64,000 nucleotides of DNA from DAIRDK01 sp035403225 (GTDB lineage Bacteria; Bacteroidota; Bacteroidia; Bacteroidales; FEN-979), in contig DAONET010000006.1 of the NCBI GenBank assembly GCA_035403225.1, positions 51,548-115,547 on the forward strand, written 5' to 3'. The notes under the pieces are model-generated. The model was not told the DNA's origin. It made no database searches and was given only the letters and a program-made list of their open reading frames with translations. The translations under genes were made by a program, and so were the position numbers. Position 1 is the first letter of the stretch. Each line of letters begins with the position of its first letter. Positions 50,285 to 59,311 of the stretch are shown one piece after another.

Positions 50285-51691
50285 ATGGAAGAATATTTTG
50301 ATCCCAATTCAGATCCTGAAACGCAAGAACTTATCAAAAGGTTTGAAGAGATGCTTGACACACACGGTCATCGTTTCTTTGATGTAGATGAGTTTGAAGA
50401 TATTGTTGATTATTACCAGATCCGGGGAGACCTGAAATCCGCTATGCGGGCGCTCCGCCACGGATTGAGCCAGCATCCCGAGAATGCAACGTTGATGCTG
50501 AAGAAAGCACAGGTGTACGTCTATTCCAACAAAGATGAGAAAGCCCTGCGGATCCTGCACAGCATTTCTATCGATGAGGCGGCCGACCACGACCTGCACC
50601 TGCTGAAAGGCAATTTGTACAGTCAGTTGGGCAAATCGTCAAAAGCTATCCAGGAGTTCAAGAAAGCCATTCACGACGAAGAGGATACCGACGAATTATA
50701 CACCAGCATCGCTTTTGAATACGAGGCACTGGGGAAATACGAGAAAGCCATCGACTACCTGATTCTGGCGCTGGATTTCAATGCAGGCAACGAAGCTGCC
50801 CTCTATGAGTTGTCGTTTTGTTGCGAAGTGAGCCAGCAGACCGACAGAATCATCCGTTTCCTGAACGATTTTCTCGACCATCATCCTTACTCTAGGCCGG
50901 CATGGTTCAATCTCGGAATTGCATACAGTAATCAGGAGTTGTACGAAAAAGCCATTGAAGCCTACGATTTCGCGCTGGCCATTGACGAATCGTTCGCATC
51001 GGCCTACTTCAACAAAGCCAATTGCTACGCTAACCTCGACCAGTACGAAAAAGCCATCGAGACCTATTTCGAGACTTTCTTTTACGAGGATCCGGAACCG
51101 ATCACTCATTATTACATCGCCGAATGTTACGAGAAACTGCGGAAGTTCGATCTGGCTACCGAACATTATAAGAAAGCCGTATCGCTCGATCCCGATTTTG
51201 CCGATGCATGGCTGGGTATCGGCATCTGCAGCGATGAGATGAATCAGCCACAGGCAGCGCTGTCGTACATCCGGAAGGCCATTGAGCTGGTGCCTACGGT
51301 ACCCGAATACTGGTTCATCTGCGGTGATATCCAGATCAAACTATCCATGTTTGAAGAAGGCATTGACTCCTACCGGAAAGTGATCGAGCTGGATCCCGAA
51401 GATCCGGATATCTGGCTGGATTTATCGGTGGTTTATGCCGACCGCAAAGATTTTCAAACGGCCATTCAGACCCTGGAAGAAGGTCTCAAATGGCACGATG
51501 ACAATGCCGATTTTTATTACGGAAAAGCTTACTACCTGCTCATGAACGGGCAATCCAAAGAGTCACTCATCATACTGAATACCGCACTATCCATGGATTA
51601 TGAAGGGCATAAACGTCTCTTCATGACCTTCCCTGAAGCAAAAGAACATCCAGAAGTCATTGAATTGATCAACTCTTTCAAACAAGAATAA
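50285..51691 (+). CDS. cytosolic tetratricopeptide-repeat protein
   Basis: A 468-residue protein without a signal peptide, made almost wholly of TPR units (about 10-11), for example AWFNLGIAYSNQELYEKAIEAY and AWLGIGICSDEMNQPQAALSYI in part. Its acidic N-terminus (EEYFDPNSDPETQELI) is conserved-looking. It is probably a scaffold for a protein complex; no enzyme domain is fused. It is the first of three genes in one direction, 23 bases before the phosphosulfolactate synthase gene, but a shared function is not evident. Confidence 0.88.
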   Translation: MEEYFDPNSDPETQELIKRFEEMLDTHGHRFFDVDEFEDIVDYYQIRGDLKSAMRALRHGLSQHPENATLMLKKAQVYVYSNKDEKALRILHSISIDEAADHDLHLLKGNLYSQLGKSSKAIQEFKKAIHDEEDTDELYTSIAFEYEALGKYEKAIDYLILALDFNAGNEAALYELSFCCEVSQQTDRIIRFLNDFLDHHPYSRPAWFNLGIAYSNQELYEKAIEAYDFALAIDESFASAYFNKANCYANLDQYEKAIETYFETFFYEDPEPITHYYIAECYEKLRKFDLATEHYKKAVSLDPDFADAWLGIGICSDEMNQPQAALSYIRKAIELVPTVPEYWFICGDIQIKLSMFEEGIDSYRKVIELDPEDPDIWLDLSVVYADRKDFQTAIQTLEEGLKWHDDNADFYYGKAYYLLMNGQSKESLIILNTALSMDYEGHKRLFMTFPEAKEHPEVIELINSFKQE

Positions 51692-51714
51692 CATCAATCT
51701 AAAACACTTCCCCT

Positions 51715-52503
51715 ATGATGCAAGCTTCTCTCACATTTCTTTCCTCAAGAACGGGTAAGCCCCGTAACACGGGGATTACCATGGTTATGGATAAAGGACT
51801 CAGTGTCCGTCAGGCAGAAGATGTCGTCAACGCGGCGTCCGATTATATCGATTTCGTTAAATTCGGTTTCGGGACCGGACTCATCTCCAACAATATCGCA
51901 GAAAAGGTCAGGGTGTACCAAAAAGCCGGTATCAGCACTTTCCCCGGCGGCACGCTGTTCGAGGCATTCGTCATTCGCGATGAATTCGACGAATACCGGA
52001 AGTTGCTGAAGAAACTCAAATGCGATACGGTGGAAGTATCCGACGGCTCCATCAAAATGGATCATAAAATTAAATGCCGTTACATCAAAGAGCTGGCGAA
52101 AGATTTCATCGTGCTTTCCGAAGTCGGTTCCAAGGAAGCCAGCCGGCAGATCAAGGCAGAAGATTGGGTGGATATGATGCAGAAAGAGCTCCGGGCCGGG
52201 GCCACTAAGGTGATTGGCGAAGGACGTGAGAGCGGCAGCGCCGGCATCTTCAGCCCCAGCGGCAAGGCGCATATCTCCCTCATCCGCGAGATTCTCAGCC
52301 ACATTGAGCTTGATCAGATCATCTGGGAGGCTCCGCTGAAATCACAACAGGCGTGGTTTATCAAGGAATTCGGCCCCAATGTTAACCTGGGTAATATCCC
52401 GTACCAGGAGGCACTCGCGTTGGAGACGATCCGCCTCGGACTCCGGGTAGATACCTTCTTCCATTTTCTTCCGGCAAAATTTCATAAGTTTCAACCCAAA
52501 TAA
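51715..52503 (+). CDS. phosphosulfolactate synthase (ComA family)
   Basis: A 262-residue TIM-barrel protein of the ComA family, which adds sulfite to phosphoenolpyruvate to give (2R)-phospho-3-sulfolactate. Conserved blocks are GITMVMDKGLS, DFVKFGFGTG, FPGGTLFEAF, EVSDGSI and VIGEGRESGSAGIF. In methanogens it starts coenzyme M synthesis, and in Bacillus it yields sulfolactate; in Bacteroidota the product's use is not settled and might include sulfonated lipids or amino acids. No comB or comC is adjacent. It is followed three bases later by aroE, an arrangement that I believe recurs in this phylum. Confidence 0.9.
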   Translation: MMQASLTFLSSRTGKPRNTGITMVMDKGLSVRQAEDVVNAASDYIDFVKFGFGTGLISNNIAEKVRVYQKAGISTFPGGTLFEAFVIRDEFDEYRKLLKKLKCDTVEVSDGSIKMDHKIKCRYIKELAKDFIVLSEVGSKEASRQIKAEDWVDMMQKELRAGATKVIGEGRESGSAGIFSPSGKAHISLIREILSHIELDQIIWEAPLKSQQAWFIKEFGPNVNLGNIPYQEALALETIRLGLRVDTFFHFLPAKFHKFQPK

Positions 52504-52506
52504 GCT

Positions 52507-53256
52507 TTGAAGAAACTTTACGGACTCATCGGATTCCCACTGGGACATTCGAAGTCGGTGGAATTTTTTACGAACAAATTCCGGGAAGCCGGACTGACCG
52601 GTTATTCTTACCGTCTCTTTCCCCTGCCGGATATCGCGGAACTTTTACCGATGATTGACCAGCTCCCTGACCTGAGGGGCTTCAATGTCACCATTCCCTA
52701 TAAGGAAAAAATCGTCCCTTTCCTGGCGGAAATGGATGAAGAAGCGCAAAAAGCCGGTTGCGCTAATGTGGTCCTTCTCGACCGGAAGCAGGGACAATGC
52801 AGGATGACCGGATACAACACCGATGCCCCGGCTTTTCTTGATTCCCTGGCCGGAATCGATCATCACTACCATGCCCTGATCCTGGGTACCGGCGGCGTCT
52901 CCAAAGCCGTAGCATCAACCTTTGACAAGCTGAATATTGATTATCTGTTTGTCAGCAGAAACCCAACAAATACCAAACAGATTACTTATCAGTTATTATG
53001 GCAGGATCCATCCGTCATCAGCCAGCACACCCTCATCGTCAATGCCACCCCGGTTGGCATGTTCCCGAATGATCATGATTGTCCGGATATCCCTTACGAC
53101 CAGTTAAGTCACCGGCACATGCTGTACGATTGTATTTACAATCCGGCCTATACGCTGTTTTTACGCAACGGGGCCGGGCAGGGAGCACAAATCAAGTCGG
53201 GAATGGAAATGTTCCTCAAGCAGGCAGAACTCACCTATGGTTTGTTTTTAAAATAA
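52507..53256 (+). CDS. aroE: shikimate dehydrogenase
   Basis: A 249-residue NADPH-dependent reductase of 3-dehydroshikimate to shikimate, step four of chorismate synthesis. The substrate motif is GFPLGHSKSVEFF, the catalytic Lys and Asp are in NVTIPYKEKI and GYNTDAPAF, and the NADP loop is LGTGGVSKAV. The basic NADP-selecting motif is SRNPTNTKQ. It starts with TTG at 52507, three bases after the ComA-family stop; no ATG fits. Length is short but within the family range. Confidence 0.95.
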   Translation: MKKLYGLIGFPLGHSKSVEFFTNKFREAGLTGYSYRLFPLPDIAELLPMIDQLPDLRGFNVTIPYKEKIVPFLAEMDEEAQKAGCANVVLLDRKQGQCRMTGYNTDAPAFLDSLAGIDHHYHALILGTGGVSKAVASTFDKLNIDYLFVSRNPTNTKQITYQLLWQDPSVISQHTLIVNATPVGMFPNDHDCPDIPYDQLSHRHMLYDCIYNPAYTLFLRNGAGQGAQIKSGMEMFLKQAELTYGLFLK

Positions 53257-53317
53257 TTTTCCGCTTGCCACAAATCCTACATTTACCCTAACATTTTTTT
53301 CTTTTCTGAATTTTTTT

Positions 53318-53347
53318 TTTGAATTTCAAATTTTTCCACTACCTTTG
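53318..53347 (+). promoter_or_regulatory. promoter of the histidine kinase gene
   Basis: TTTG at 53318-53321 and TACCTTTG at 53340-53347 are 18 bases apart, and the TTG start at 53379 follows about 27 bases after the expected start point. Confidence 0.6.
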
Positions 53348-53378
53348 ATTCCCATATCAACTATCACCATATACTGCC

Positions 53379-55016
53379 TTGACTGCCAGACACTCCATAT
53401 CCTCCGTTCAAACCGAGAAGAATCTCCGACGGTTGTCAGAAACATTTTTGTCCTTAACAGCAGACCCGGATTATAACATTAGTATGCTGACCGTTGCTCT
53501 TGGGGAAATGCTGGGAGCGACCTGTTGCTTTTACACCACACTTGACAAGAAGAAACGAGTGTGTTGCGGGGCATGCTGGAATATTCCGGCGGGATACACG
53601 TTGACTGACAACCCGGAAGGTCATTTGGGCATCGAATTTCTGGAGCCCGGGAAACGGGGAATCACCCTGATCACGCACTTGGAAAAAACCGATTATGCTC
53701 AATCCGAACCCATTGTAAAAGATCTCGGATTGAAAACCTATTTTAGCAAAATCGTAAAATTGACGGGGCAGTCGATCGGTTCGTTAAGCGTTGTCTATAA
53801 CCGCCATTTTGTTCCCACCCACGAAAGTGAAGAACTGCTGAGGATTGTGGCTTCCGCTATTTCTGTTCAGGAATCGCTGAAAATGAAAATGGAAGAGATC
53901 CGGAACCGGGAACATCAGTTGAAAATGATGATTGACTTCACTCCCGATCTGGCCATTCAGTTTTTTAACATGGATGGAAAAATAAAATTCTGGAATAAAG
54001 CATCGGAACATCTGTATGGTTTTTCGGAACCGGAAGCGATGGGCAGGACACTCGATCAGTTGATATTAGACACGGATTCATATCAACGGTTCAAAGAAGC
54101 GATGGATCATGTAGGGGGAACCGATGAAGCGGTCACGGTTGAATTTTCCGCCCGGAATAAAAACGGAGAAACGCGGTTCATTCTCTCCACCATTTTTTCC
54201 ATCGAATCCATATCCGGTGAAAAAAACCAACGCGATTTTATCTCCCTGGAGATCGACTTGTCAGATCTGAAAAATGCCCAGATCAAGCTGAAAGAATATA
54301 CCATACAGTTGGAAAAGCTGAATGCGACAAAAGACAAGTTTTTTTCGATCATCGCCCATGATCTGAAAAACCCATTCAACACGATCCTGGGATTTTCAAA
54401 AATATTGTATAGTGATTATCAGGAACTTAGCGACGAGCAAATCCTGAAGTTTATCAGAGCCATTCGTGATTCGGCCGAGAACGCCTTCAAACTTCTTCAG
54501 AATCTTTTGATTTGGTGCAGGTTACAATCGGATACTATCGAATTTTTCCCGGAAATCACCAGTCTGAACCTGATGGTGAACGAAACCCTGGCCCTGTTAA
54601 AACCACAGGCATATTCCAAAAGGATCCATTTTATTCAGGCCGTTGACCCGTCGCTCCAGGTCTATGCTGACGAAAACATGATTAAAACCGTCTTGCGCAA
54701 CCTTATCTCCAATGGCATTAAATATGCTCATCCCGATGGGTACGTCAAGATAACGGCCCAGGGAAACGGGAATGATGTCCGGATCGAGGTGGCCGACAAC
54801 GGGATCGGAATACCTCCCGACCTGTTATCCAAGCTCTTCGTCGTTGGCGAAAAGACAGAACGGCCGGGTACGGCCCACGAAATGGGAACCGGGATCGGAC
54901 TGATCCTGTGCCGGGACTTTCTGGAAAAACACGGCACCGAAATCATGGTTTCATCCGAGCCGGGAAAAGGGTCGATGTTCTCATTCACGCTGAAGAAATC
55001 AGCATTTTCTTCCTGA
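53379..55016 (+). CDS. GAF-PAS sensor histidine kinase (orphan)
   Basis: A 545-residue soluble kinase: a GAF-like domain at about 20-170, a PAS domain at about 180-305 (FTPDLAIQFFNMDGKIKFWN), the dimerisation domain with phospho-acceptor His327 in IIAHDLKNPFN, and the ATPase domain from about 430 with N (LRNLISNGIKYA), G1 (EVADNGIGIPP) and G2 (GTGIGLILC) boxes. There is no membrane segment, so it senses a cytosolic signal; several cysteines in the GAF part (CCFYTT, CCGACW) could bind a cofactor or react to redox change. No response regulator lies nearby. The frame begins at TTG 53379; the first ATG is 35 codons later, inside the GAF domain. Confidence 0.92.
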   Translation: MTARHSISSVQTEKNLRRLSETFLSLTADPDYNISMLTVALGEMLGATCCFYTTLDKKKRVCCGACWNIPAGYTLTDNPEGHLGIEFLEPGKRGITLITHLEKTDYAQSEPIVKDLGLKTYFSKIVKLTGQSIGSLSVVYNRHFVPTHESEELLRIVASAISVQESLKMKMEEIRNREHQLKMMIDFTPDLAIQFFNMDGKIKFWNKASEHLYGFSEPEAMGRTLDQLILDTDSYQRFKEAMDHVGGTDEAVTVEFSARNKNGETRFILSTIFSIESISGEKNQRDFISLEIDLSDLKNAQIKLKEYTIQLEKLNATKDKFFSIIAHDLKNPFNTILGFSKILYSDYQELSDEQILKFIRAIRDSAENAFKLLQNLLIWCRLQSDTIEFFPEITSLNLMVNETLALLKPQAYSKRIHFIQAVDPSLQVYADENMIKTVLRNLISNGIKYAHPDGYVKITAQGNGNDVRIEVADNGIGIPPDLLSKLFVVGEKTERPGTAHEMGTGIGLILCRDFLEKHGTEIMVSSEPGKGSMFSFTLKKSAFSS

Positions 55017-55038
55017 TTTTCTTCAGAAAAGAATTTTT

Positions 55039-55070
55039 CTTGCATAAATGAAAAGAAATGACTAATTTTG
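55039..55070 (+). promoter_or_regulatory. promoter of rpsO
   Basis: CTTG (55039-55042, one mismatch to TTTG) is 20 bases from TAATTTTG (55063-55070), a perfect -7 box. The rpsO ATG is at 55125. Confidence 0.6.
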
Positions 55071-55124
55071 CCCCCTCTTTTTAAAGTAAAGATCAAAAAA
55101 CCTTTAATCAATTAATTCAGAGCA

Positions 55125-55394
55125 ATGAATCTAGCACCAGAAGTCAAGAAAAACGCCTTTAAAGAGTACGGAAAATCCGAATTTGACACTGGCTCAACCG
55201 AAGCGCAGGTGGCTCTCTTCACAATGAAGATCCAACACTTGACGGAGCACCAGAAAGTTAACAAGAAAGATATGATGACCGAACGTTCCCTGGTCAGGTT
55301 AGTAGGAAAGCGCAAGAGCCTGCTTGAGTACCTAAAAGAAAAGGACATCGAACGTTACAGGGCGATCATCAAAAAGCTTAACATACGAAAATAA
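55125..55394 (+). CDS. rpsO: 30S ribosomal protein S15
   Basis: An 89-residue S15, a primary 16S rRNA binder that nucleates the platform of the small subunit. Conserved parts are TGSTEAQVALFTMKIQHLTEH and LVGKRKSLLEYLK, shortened here. The gene precedes pnp, as in many bacteria, but a strong terminator separates them, so read-through or a second promoter is needed for pnp. Length is exactly typical. Confidence 0.98.
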   Translation: MNLAPEVKKNAFKEYGKSEFDTGSTEAQVALFTMKIQHLTEHQKVNKKDMMTERSLVRLVGKRKSLLEYLKEKDIERYRAIIKKLNIRK

Positions 55395-55415
55395 GCGGAC
55401 AGATTCGTCCACCAG

Positions 55416-55449
55416 AAAAAAAGGCAATTCTCTAAATTGCCTTTTTTTT
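55416..55449 (+). terminator. intrinsic terminator/attenuator between rpsO and pnp
   Basis: AAAAAAAGGCAATT (55416-55429) pairs with AATTGCCTTTTTTT (from 55435) and is followed by a long T run. It ends the rpsO transcript 25 bases before the pnp start. Confidence 0.88.
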
Positions 55450-55473
55450 CATTATTTAAAGAAAAAGGATACG

Positions 55474-57660
55474 ATGAATGTAATTAGCAAGAAATTCAAG
55501 CTGGCCGATGGTCGCGAAATTCAAATCGAGACCGGTAAGCTGGCAAAACAAGCTGATGGCTCCGTAGTCGTCAAGATGGGCGACACCATGTTGTTGGCCT
55601 CGGTAGTAGCGAGACAGGAAGCAGGAGAGAATGTGGATTTCATGCCGTTGAGCGTGGAATACCGTGAGAAATACGCTGCTGCCGGGCGTTTTCCCGGTGG
55701 TTTTTTCAAACGTGAAACACGTCCTTCCGATTACGAGGTGTTAATATCCCGTCTTGTCGACCGTGCTATCCGTCCTCTTTTCCCCGACGATTACCACGCA
55801 GAAGTGCAGGTAATCATCACCCTGATCTCCGCTGAAAAAGATATGCTTCCCGATGCCCTGGCCTGCCTGGCCGGATCGGCTGCACTCATGGTCAGCGATA
55901 TTCCCTTCCACGGACCCATCTCGGAAGTACGCGTTGCCCGGATAAACGGACAATTTGTGATCAACCCCGCCATGTCGGAACTCGAAAACGCCGACATCGA
56001 CCTCATGGTTGGCGCTTCCATGGATAACATCACGATGGTGGAAGGCGAGATGAAAGAGGTTTCGGAAAACGAGATGATCGAAGCGCTGAAATTTGCGCAC
56101 GAAGCGATTAAAATCCAATGTCGGGCCCAGATTGAACTGGCCTCGGAAGTGGAAAAAGCTCAAAAGAAACGCGAATATTGTCACGAGACCAACGATCCCG
56201 AGCTGAAAGAACAACTCTGGAACGCTACCTACCCGAAAGTATACGCGATGGCAAAACAAGGAGTGGCCAGCAAAAAAGAACGCGGCGACATTCTTGATTC
56301 CATCAAAGAAGAATTCGTTTCCACCCTCTCTGAAGAAGACCAGGAAGCTAAAGCCGCTATGATCAGCCGGTATTTCCATGATGTGGAATACCACGCCATC
56401 AGAAACTCCACCCTGGATAACCGCAAACGTGTTGACGGACGTGGTCTCGATGAGATCCGCCCCATCTGGACCGAAGTAGATTACCTCCCTGCAGCACACG
56501 GTTCCGCCATCTTCACCCGCGGTGAAACGCAATCGTTGACGACCGTCACTCTCGGCACAAAACTGGATGAACAGGTACTTGATGGCGCCGTCGTAGAAGG
56601 AAAAGCGACCTTTATTCTCCATTACAACTTCCCCTCTTTTGCTACGGGCGAAGTGAAACCCATCCGCTCCACCAGCCGCCGCGAGATCGGTCATGGCAAC
56701 CTGGCGCTCATGGCCCTGAAAAACATGCTTCCCAACTCGGAAGATAACCTGTATACCATCCGTGTGGTCTCCGATATCCTCGAATCCAACGGATCCTCTT
56801 CCATGGCTACCGTTTGTGCCGGCACAATGGCGCTGATGGATTCCGGTATCAAACTGAAAAAGATGGTCTCCGGTATTGCCATGGGACTGATCACCGACCC
56901 CGATCCGAAAACCGGCAGATATGTCGTACTGAGTGACATTCTGGGTGATGAAGACCATTTAGGCGATATGGATTTCAAAGTCTGTGGTACTGCCGACGGC
57001 ATCACTGCCTGCCAGATGGATATCAAGGTCGACGGACTGCCTTACGAGGTTCTCCGCGAAGCCCTCGAACAAGCCAAAGCCGGCCGTATGCACATCCTCG
57101 GTGAAATGAGAAAGACCATCACGGAACCGCGTCCCGACTTCAAACCTTTTGTACCTCGTATCTTGCAGATGAAGGTACCGAAGGAATTTATCGGAGCTAT
57201 CATCGGCCCCGGCGGCAAAGTGATCCAGGAAATGCAGCGTGAGACAGGCACCACCATCGTGATCGAAGAAGTAGGTGAATTCGGAGTCGTCGATATCGTG
57301 GCTGACAACCTGGAAGCTCGTGATGCCGTGATCGAAAGGATCAAACGCATCGTTGCTGTTCCCGAGATCGGACAAATCTATAAAGGAAAAGTTAAAAATA
57401 TTACCACCTTCGGCGCCTTCATCGAGATACTTCCTAACCAGGACGGTCTGCTTCACATCTCCGAGATCGAATGGAGAAGGCTGAAAACCGTAGAAGAAGT
57501 ACTGAAGGTCGGTGACGAAGTTGAAGTGAAACTGATCGAAGTCGATCCCAAAACAGGCAAACTGAAACTGTCGCGTAAGGTGCTTCTCCCGAAACCGGAG
57601 AATTACCAAGAACCTCCGAAGTCGCAACACAGCGACCGCCGGCCTCCCAAAAATGACTAA
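55474..57660 (+). CDS. pnp: polyribonucleotide nucleotidyltransferase (PNPase)
   Basis: A 728-residue 3'-5' phosphorolytic exoribonuclease. Two RNase PH-like cores (about 10-230 and 310-545, with FPGGFFKRETRPS and TSRREIGHGNLA) flank a helical domain, then a KH domain (FIGAIIGPGGKVIQEM, about 570-590) and an S1 domain (IYKGKVKNITTFGAFIEI, about 633-700) follow. It degrades mRNA and trims sRNAs, and can add tails in reverse. It follows rpsO across a terminator. Length and domains are complete. Confidence 0.98.
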   Translation: MNVISKKFKLADGREIQIETGKLAKQADGSVVVKMGDTMLLASVVARQEAGENVDFMPLSVEYREKYAAAGRFPGGFFKRETRPSDYEVLISRLVDRAIRPLFPDDYHAEVQVIITLISAEKDMLPDALACLAGSAALMVSDIPFHGPISEVRVARINGQFVINPAMSELENADIDLMVGASMDNITMVEGEMKEVSENEMIEALKFAHEAIKIQCRAQIELASEVEKAQKKREYCHETNDPELKEQLWNATYPKVYAMAKQGVASKKERGDILDSIKEEFVSTLSEEDQEAKAAMISRYFHDVEYHAIRNSTLDNRKRVDGRGLDEIRPIWTEVDYLPAAHGSAIFTRGETQSLTTVTLGTKLDEQVLDGAVVEGKATFILHYNFPSFATGEVKPIRSTSRREIGHGNLALMALKNMLPNSEDNLYTIRVVSDILESNGSSSMATVCAGTMALMDSGIKLKKMVSGIAMGLITDPDPKTGRYVVLSDILGDEDHLGDMDFKVCGTADGITACQMDIKVDGLPYEVLREALEQAKAGRMHILGEMRKTITEPRPDFKPFVPRILQMKVPKEFIGAIIGPGGKVIQEMQRETGTTIVIEEVGEFGVVDIVADNLEARDAVIERIKRIVAVPEIGQIYKGKVKNITTFGAFIEILPNQDGLLHISEIEWRRLKTVEEVLKVGDEVEVKLIEVDPKTGKLKLSRKVLLPKPENYQEPPKSQHSDRRPPKND

Positions 57661-57679
57661 CGACGGCCTGTAACCTCCT

Positions 57680-57704
57680 GCCCCCGTTTTCGTATAACGG
57701 GGGC
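57680..57704 (+). terminator. terminator after pnp
   Basis: GCCCCCGTT (57680-57688) and AACGGGGGC (57696-57704) form a perfect 9-bp GC-rich stem with a 7-base loop, followed by CTTATTCTTTCTTTC, a moderate U-rich tract. Confidence 0.8.
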
Positions 57705-57741
57705 CTTATTCTTTCTTTCTGTAGTTAAAAAACGATCGTTC

Positions 57742-58605
57742 ATGAGACAGTTGAAAATTACCAAACAGGTTACAAATCGTGAAACCGCTTCTCTTGATAA
57801 ATATCTTCAGGAGATCGGTAAGGTGGAGCTTATCACCGCCGACGAGGAGGTAGCCCTTGCCCAACGCATTAAACAGGGAGACCAGGCAGCCCTTGAAAAA
57901 CTTACCAAAGCAAATCTCAGGTTTGTCGTTTCTGTCTCCAAGCAATACCAAAACCAGGGACTGAGTCTTCCCGACCTCATCAATGAAGGTAATCTTGGCC
58001 TGATCAAGGCTGCACAACGGTTTGACGAAACCCGTGGTTTTAAATTTATCTCCTACGCTGTATGGTGGATCCGTCAATCGATCCTCCAGGCCCTTGCCGA
58101 ACAGTCGCGTATCGTCCGGCTCCCGCTCAACAAAATCGGATCTATCAACAAGATCAATAAAGCCTATGCGCAGCTGGAGCAACAATATGAGCGCGAACCC
58201 AACCCTGAAGAAATAGCCAACCTCCTTGAGATCTCTGAAAACGAGGTCAAGGAATCGATCAAGAACTCCGGTCGTCATGTCTCCATGGATGCTCCTTTAG
58301 TGCAGGATGAAGACAACACGATGTACGATGTACTGAAAGGCGAAGAGAGTACAACCCCTGAGAACGGTCTGCTATACGAATCCCTGAAAAAGGAGATTGA
58401 ACGGGCTGTTTCAACACTCACACAGCGTGAAGCCGACGTGATCCGCCTCTATTTCGGGTTGAATGGAAGTCACCCGATGACCCTGGAAGAAATCGGCGAA
58501 AAATTCGATCTGACACGTGAAAGAGTTCGCCAGATCAAAGAGAAAGCCATCCGTCGCCTGAAACACACATCCAGAAGCAAGATCTTAAAAACCTATCTGG
58601 GATAA
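57742..58605 (+). CDS. rpoD: primary RNA polymerase sigma factor (RpoD/SigA)
   Basis: A 287-residue group 1 sigma-70 factor of the short Bacteroidota type: region 1.2 (LDKYLQEIGKVELITADEEV), region 2 (LRFVVSVSKQYQNQG, AVWWIRQSI), region 3 and region 4.2 (TLEEIGEKFDLTRERVRQIK). Region 1.1 and the non-conserved insert of E. coli RpoD are absent. In this phylum the primary sigma reads the TTTG/TAnnTTTG promoters seen through the window. It lies 37 bases after the pnp hairpin and 3 bases before rpe. Confidence 0.95.
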   Translation: MRQLKITKQVTNRETASLDKYLQEIGKVELITADEEVALAQRIKQGDQAALEKLTKANLRFVVSVSKQYQNQGLSLPDLINEGNLGLIKAAQRFDETRGFKFISYAVWWIRQSILQALAEQSRIVRLPLNKIGSINKINKAYAQLEQQYEREPNPEEIANLLEISENEVKESIKNSGRHVSMDAPLVQDEDNTMYDVLKGEESTTPENGLLYESLKKEIERAVSTLTQREADVIRLYFGLNGSHPMTLEEIGEKFDLTRERVRQIKEKAIRRLKHTSRSKILKTYLG

Positions 58606-58608
58606 ACC

Positions 58609-59259
58609 ATGAACCACCTGGTAGCGCCATCCCTTCTCTCAGCCGATTTCCTGAAACTTCGGGACGAGATTGATATGGTGAATCACAGTGAAGCCGACTG
58701 GCTCCATCTCGATATCATGGATGGATTGTTTGTGCCCAATATCTCTTTCGGTTTCCCCCTGCTCGAGAAGATCAGGACCGTGGTGGAAAAGCCCATGGAC
58801 GTTCACCTGATGATCGTCGATCCTGACCGGTACATTGAACGCTTCCGGGAATCGGGCGCCTCGGTGATCAGCGTGCATTATGAAGCATGTCAGCATCTGC
58901 ACCGCACGCTGCACCGGATCCGCGAAACCGGAGCTAAAGCAGCGGTGGCGCTCAATCCGCATACTCCTGTCTTTCTGCTGAAAGATATCCTGAACGATCT
59001 CGATATGGTGCTGCTGATGTCGGTAAATCCGGGTTTTGGCGGGCAGAAATTCATTCCCCGCACCTATGATAAAATCCGTGAGCTGAAAAAAATGATCCGG
59101 GATGCCGGCTCGAAAGCGCTGATAGAAGTCGATGGCGGGGTGGACCTGAACAATGCGCCCTTGTTGACAGAGGCCGGTGTGGATATCCTGGTTGCCGGAA
59201 ATACCGTTTTCAAATCCAATGATCCTGCCGGCACTATTTCTTTGCTGAAACAATCATAG
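58609..59259 (+). CDS. rpe: ribulose-phosphate 3-epimerase
   Basis: A 216-residue TIM-barrel epimerase that interconverts D-ribulose 5-phosphate and D-xylulose 5-phosphate in the pentose phosphate pathway. Motifs: APSLLSADF at the N-terminus, HLDIMDGLFVPN (metal His/Asp), VHLMIVDPD, SVNPGFGGQKF and EVDGGVDLNN with the catalytic Asp. It starts three bases after the sigma-factor stop, so the two are co-transcribed. Length is standard. Confidence 0.97.
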   Translation: MNHLVAPSLLSADFLKLRDEIDMVNHSEADWLHLDIMDGLFVPNISFGFPLLEKIRTVVEKPMDVHLMIVDPDRYIERFRESGASVISVHYEACQHLHRTLHRIRETGAKAAVALNPHTPVFLLKDILNDLDMVLLMSVNPGFGGQKFIPRTYDKIRELKKMIRDAGSKALIEVDGGVDLNNAPLLTEAGVDILVAGNTVFKSNDPAGTISLLKQS

Positions 59260-59311
59260 GTTTTTTACGCCTATTTTTATTTTTTCTTACTTTTACATAA
59301 AACACCTCTCC

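Noticed and set aside
55741..56958. 405-codon frame on the complement strand of pnp
   Set aside because: Low-complexity, His/Phe-rich translation without motifs; pnp is unambiguous on the + strand.
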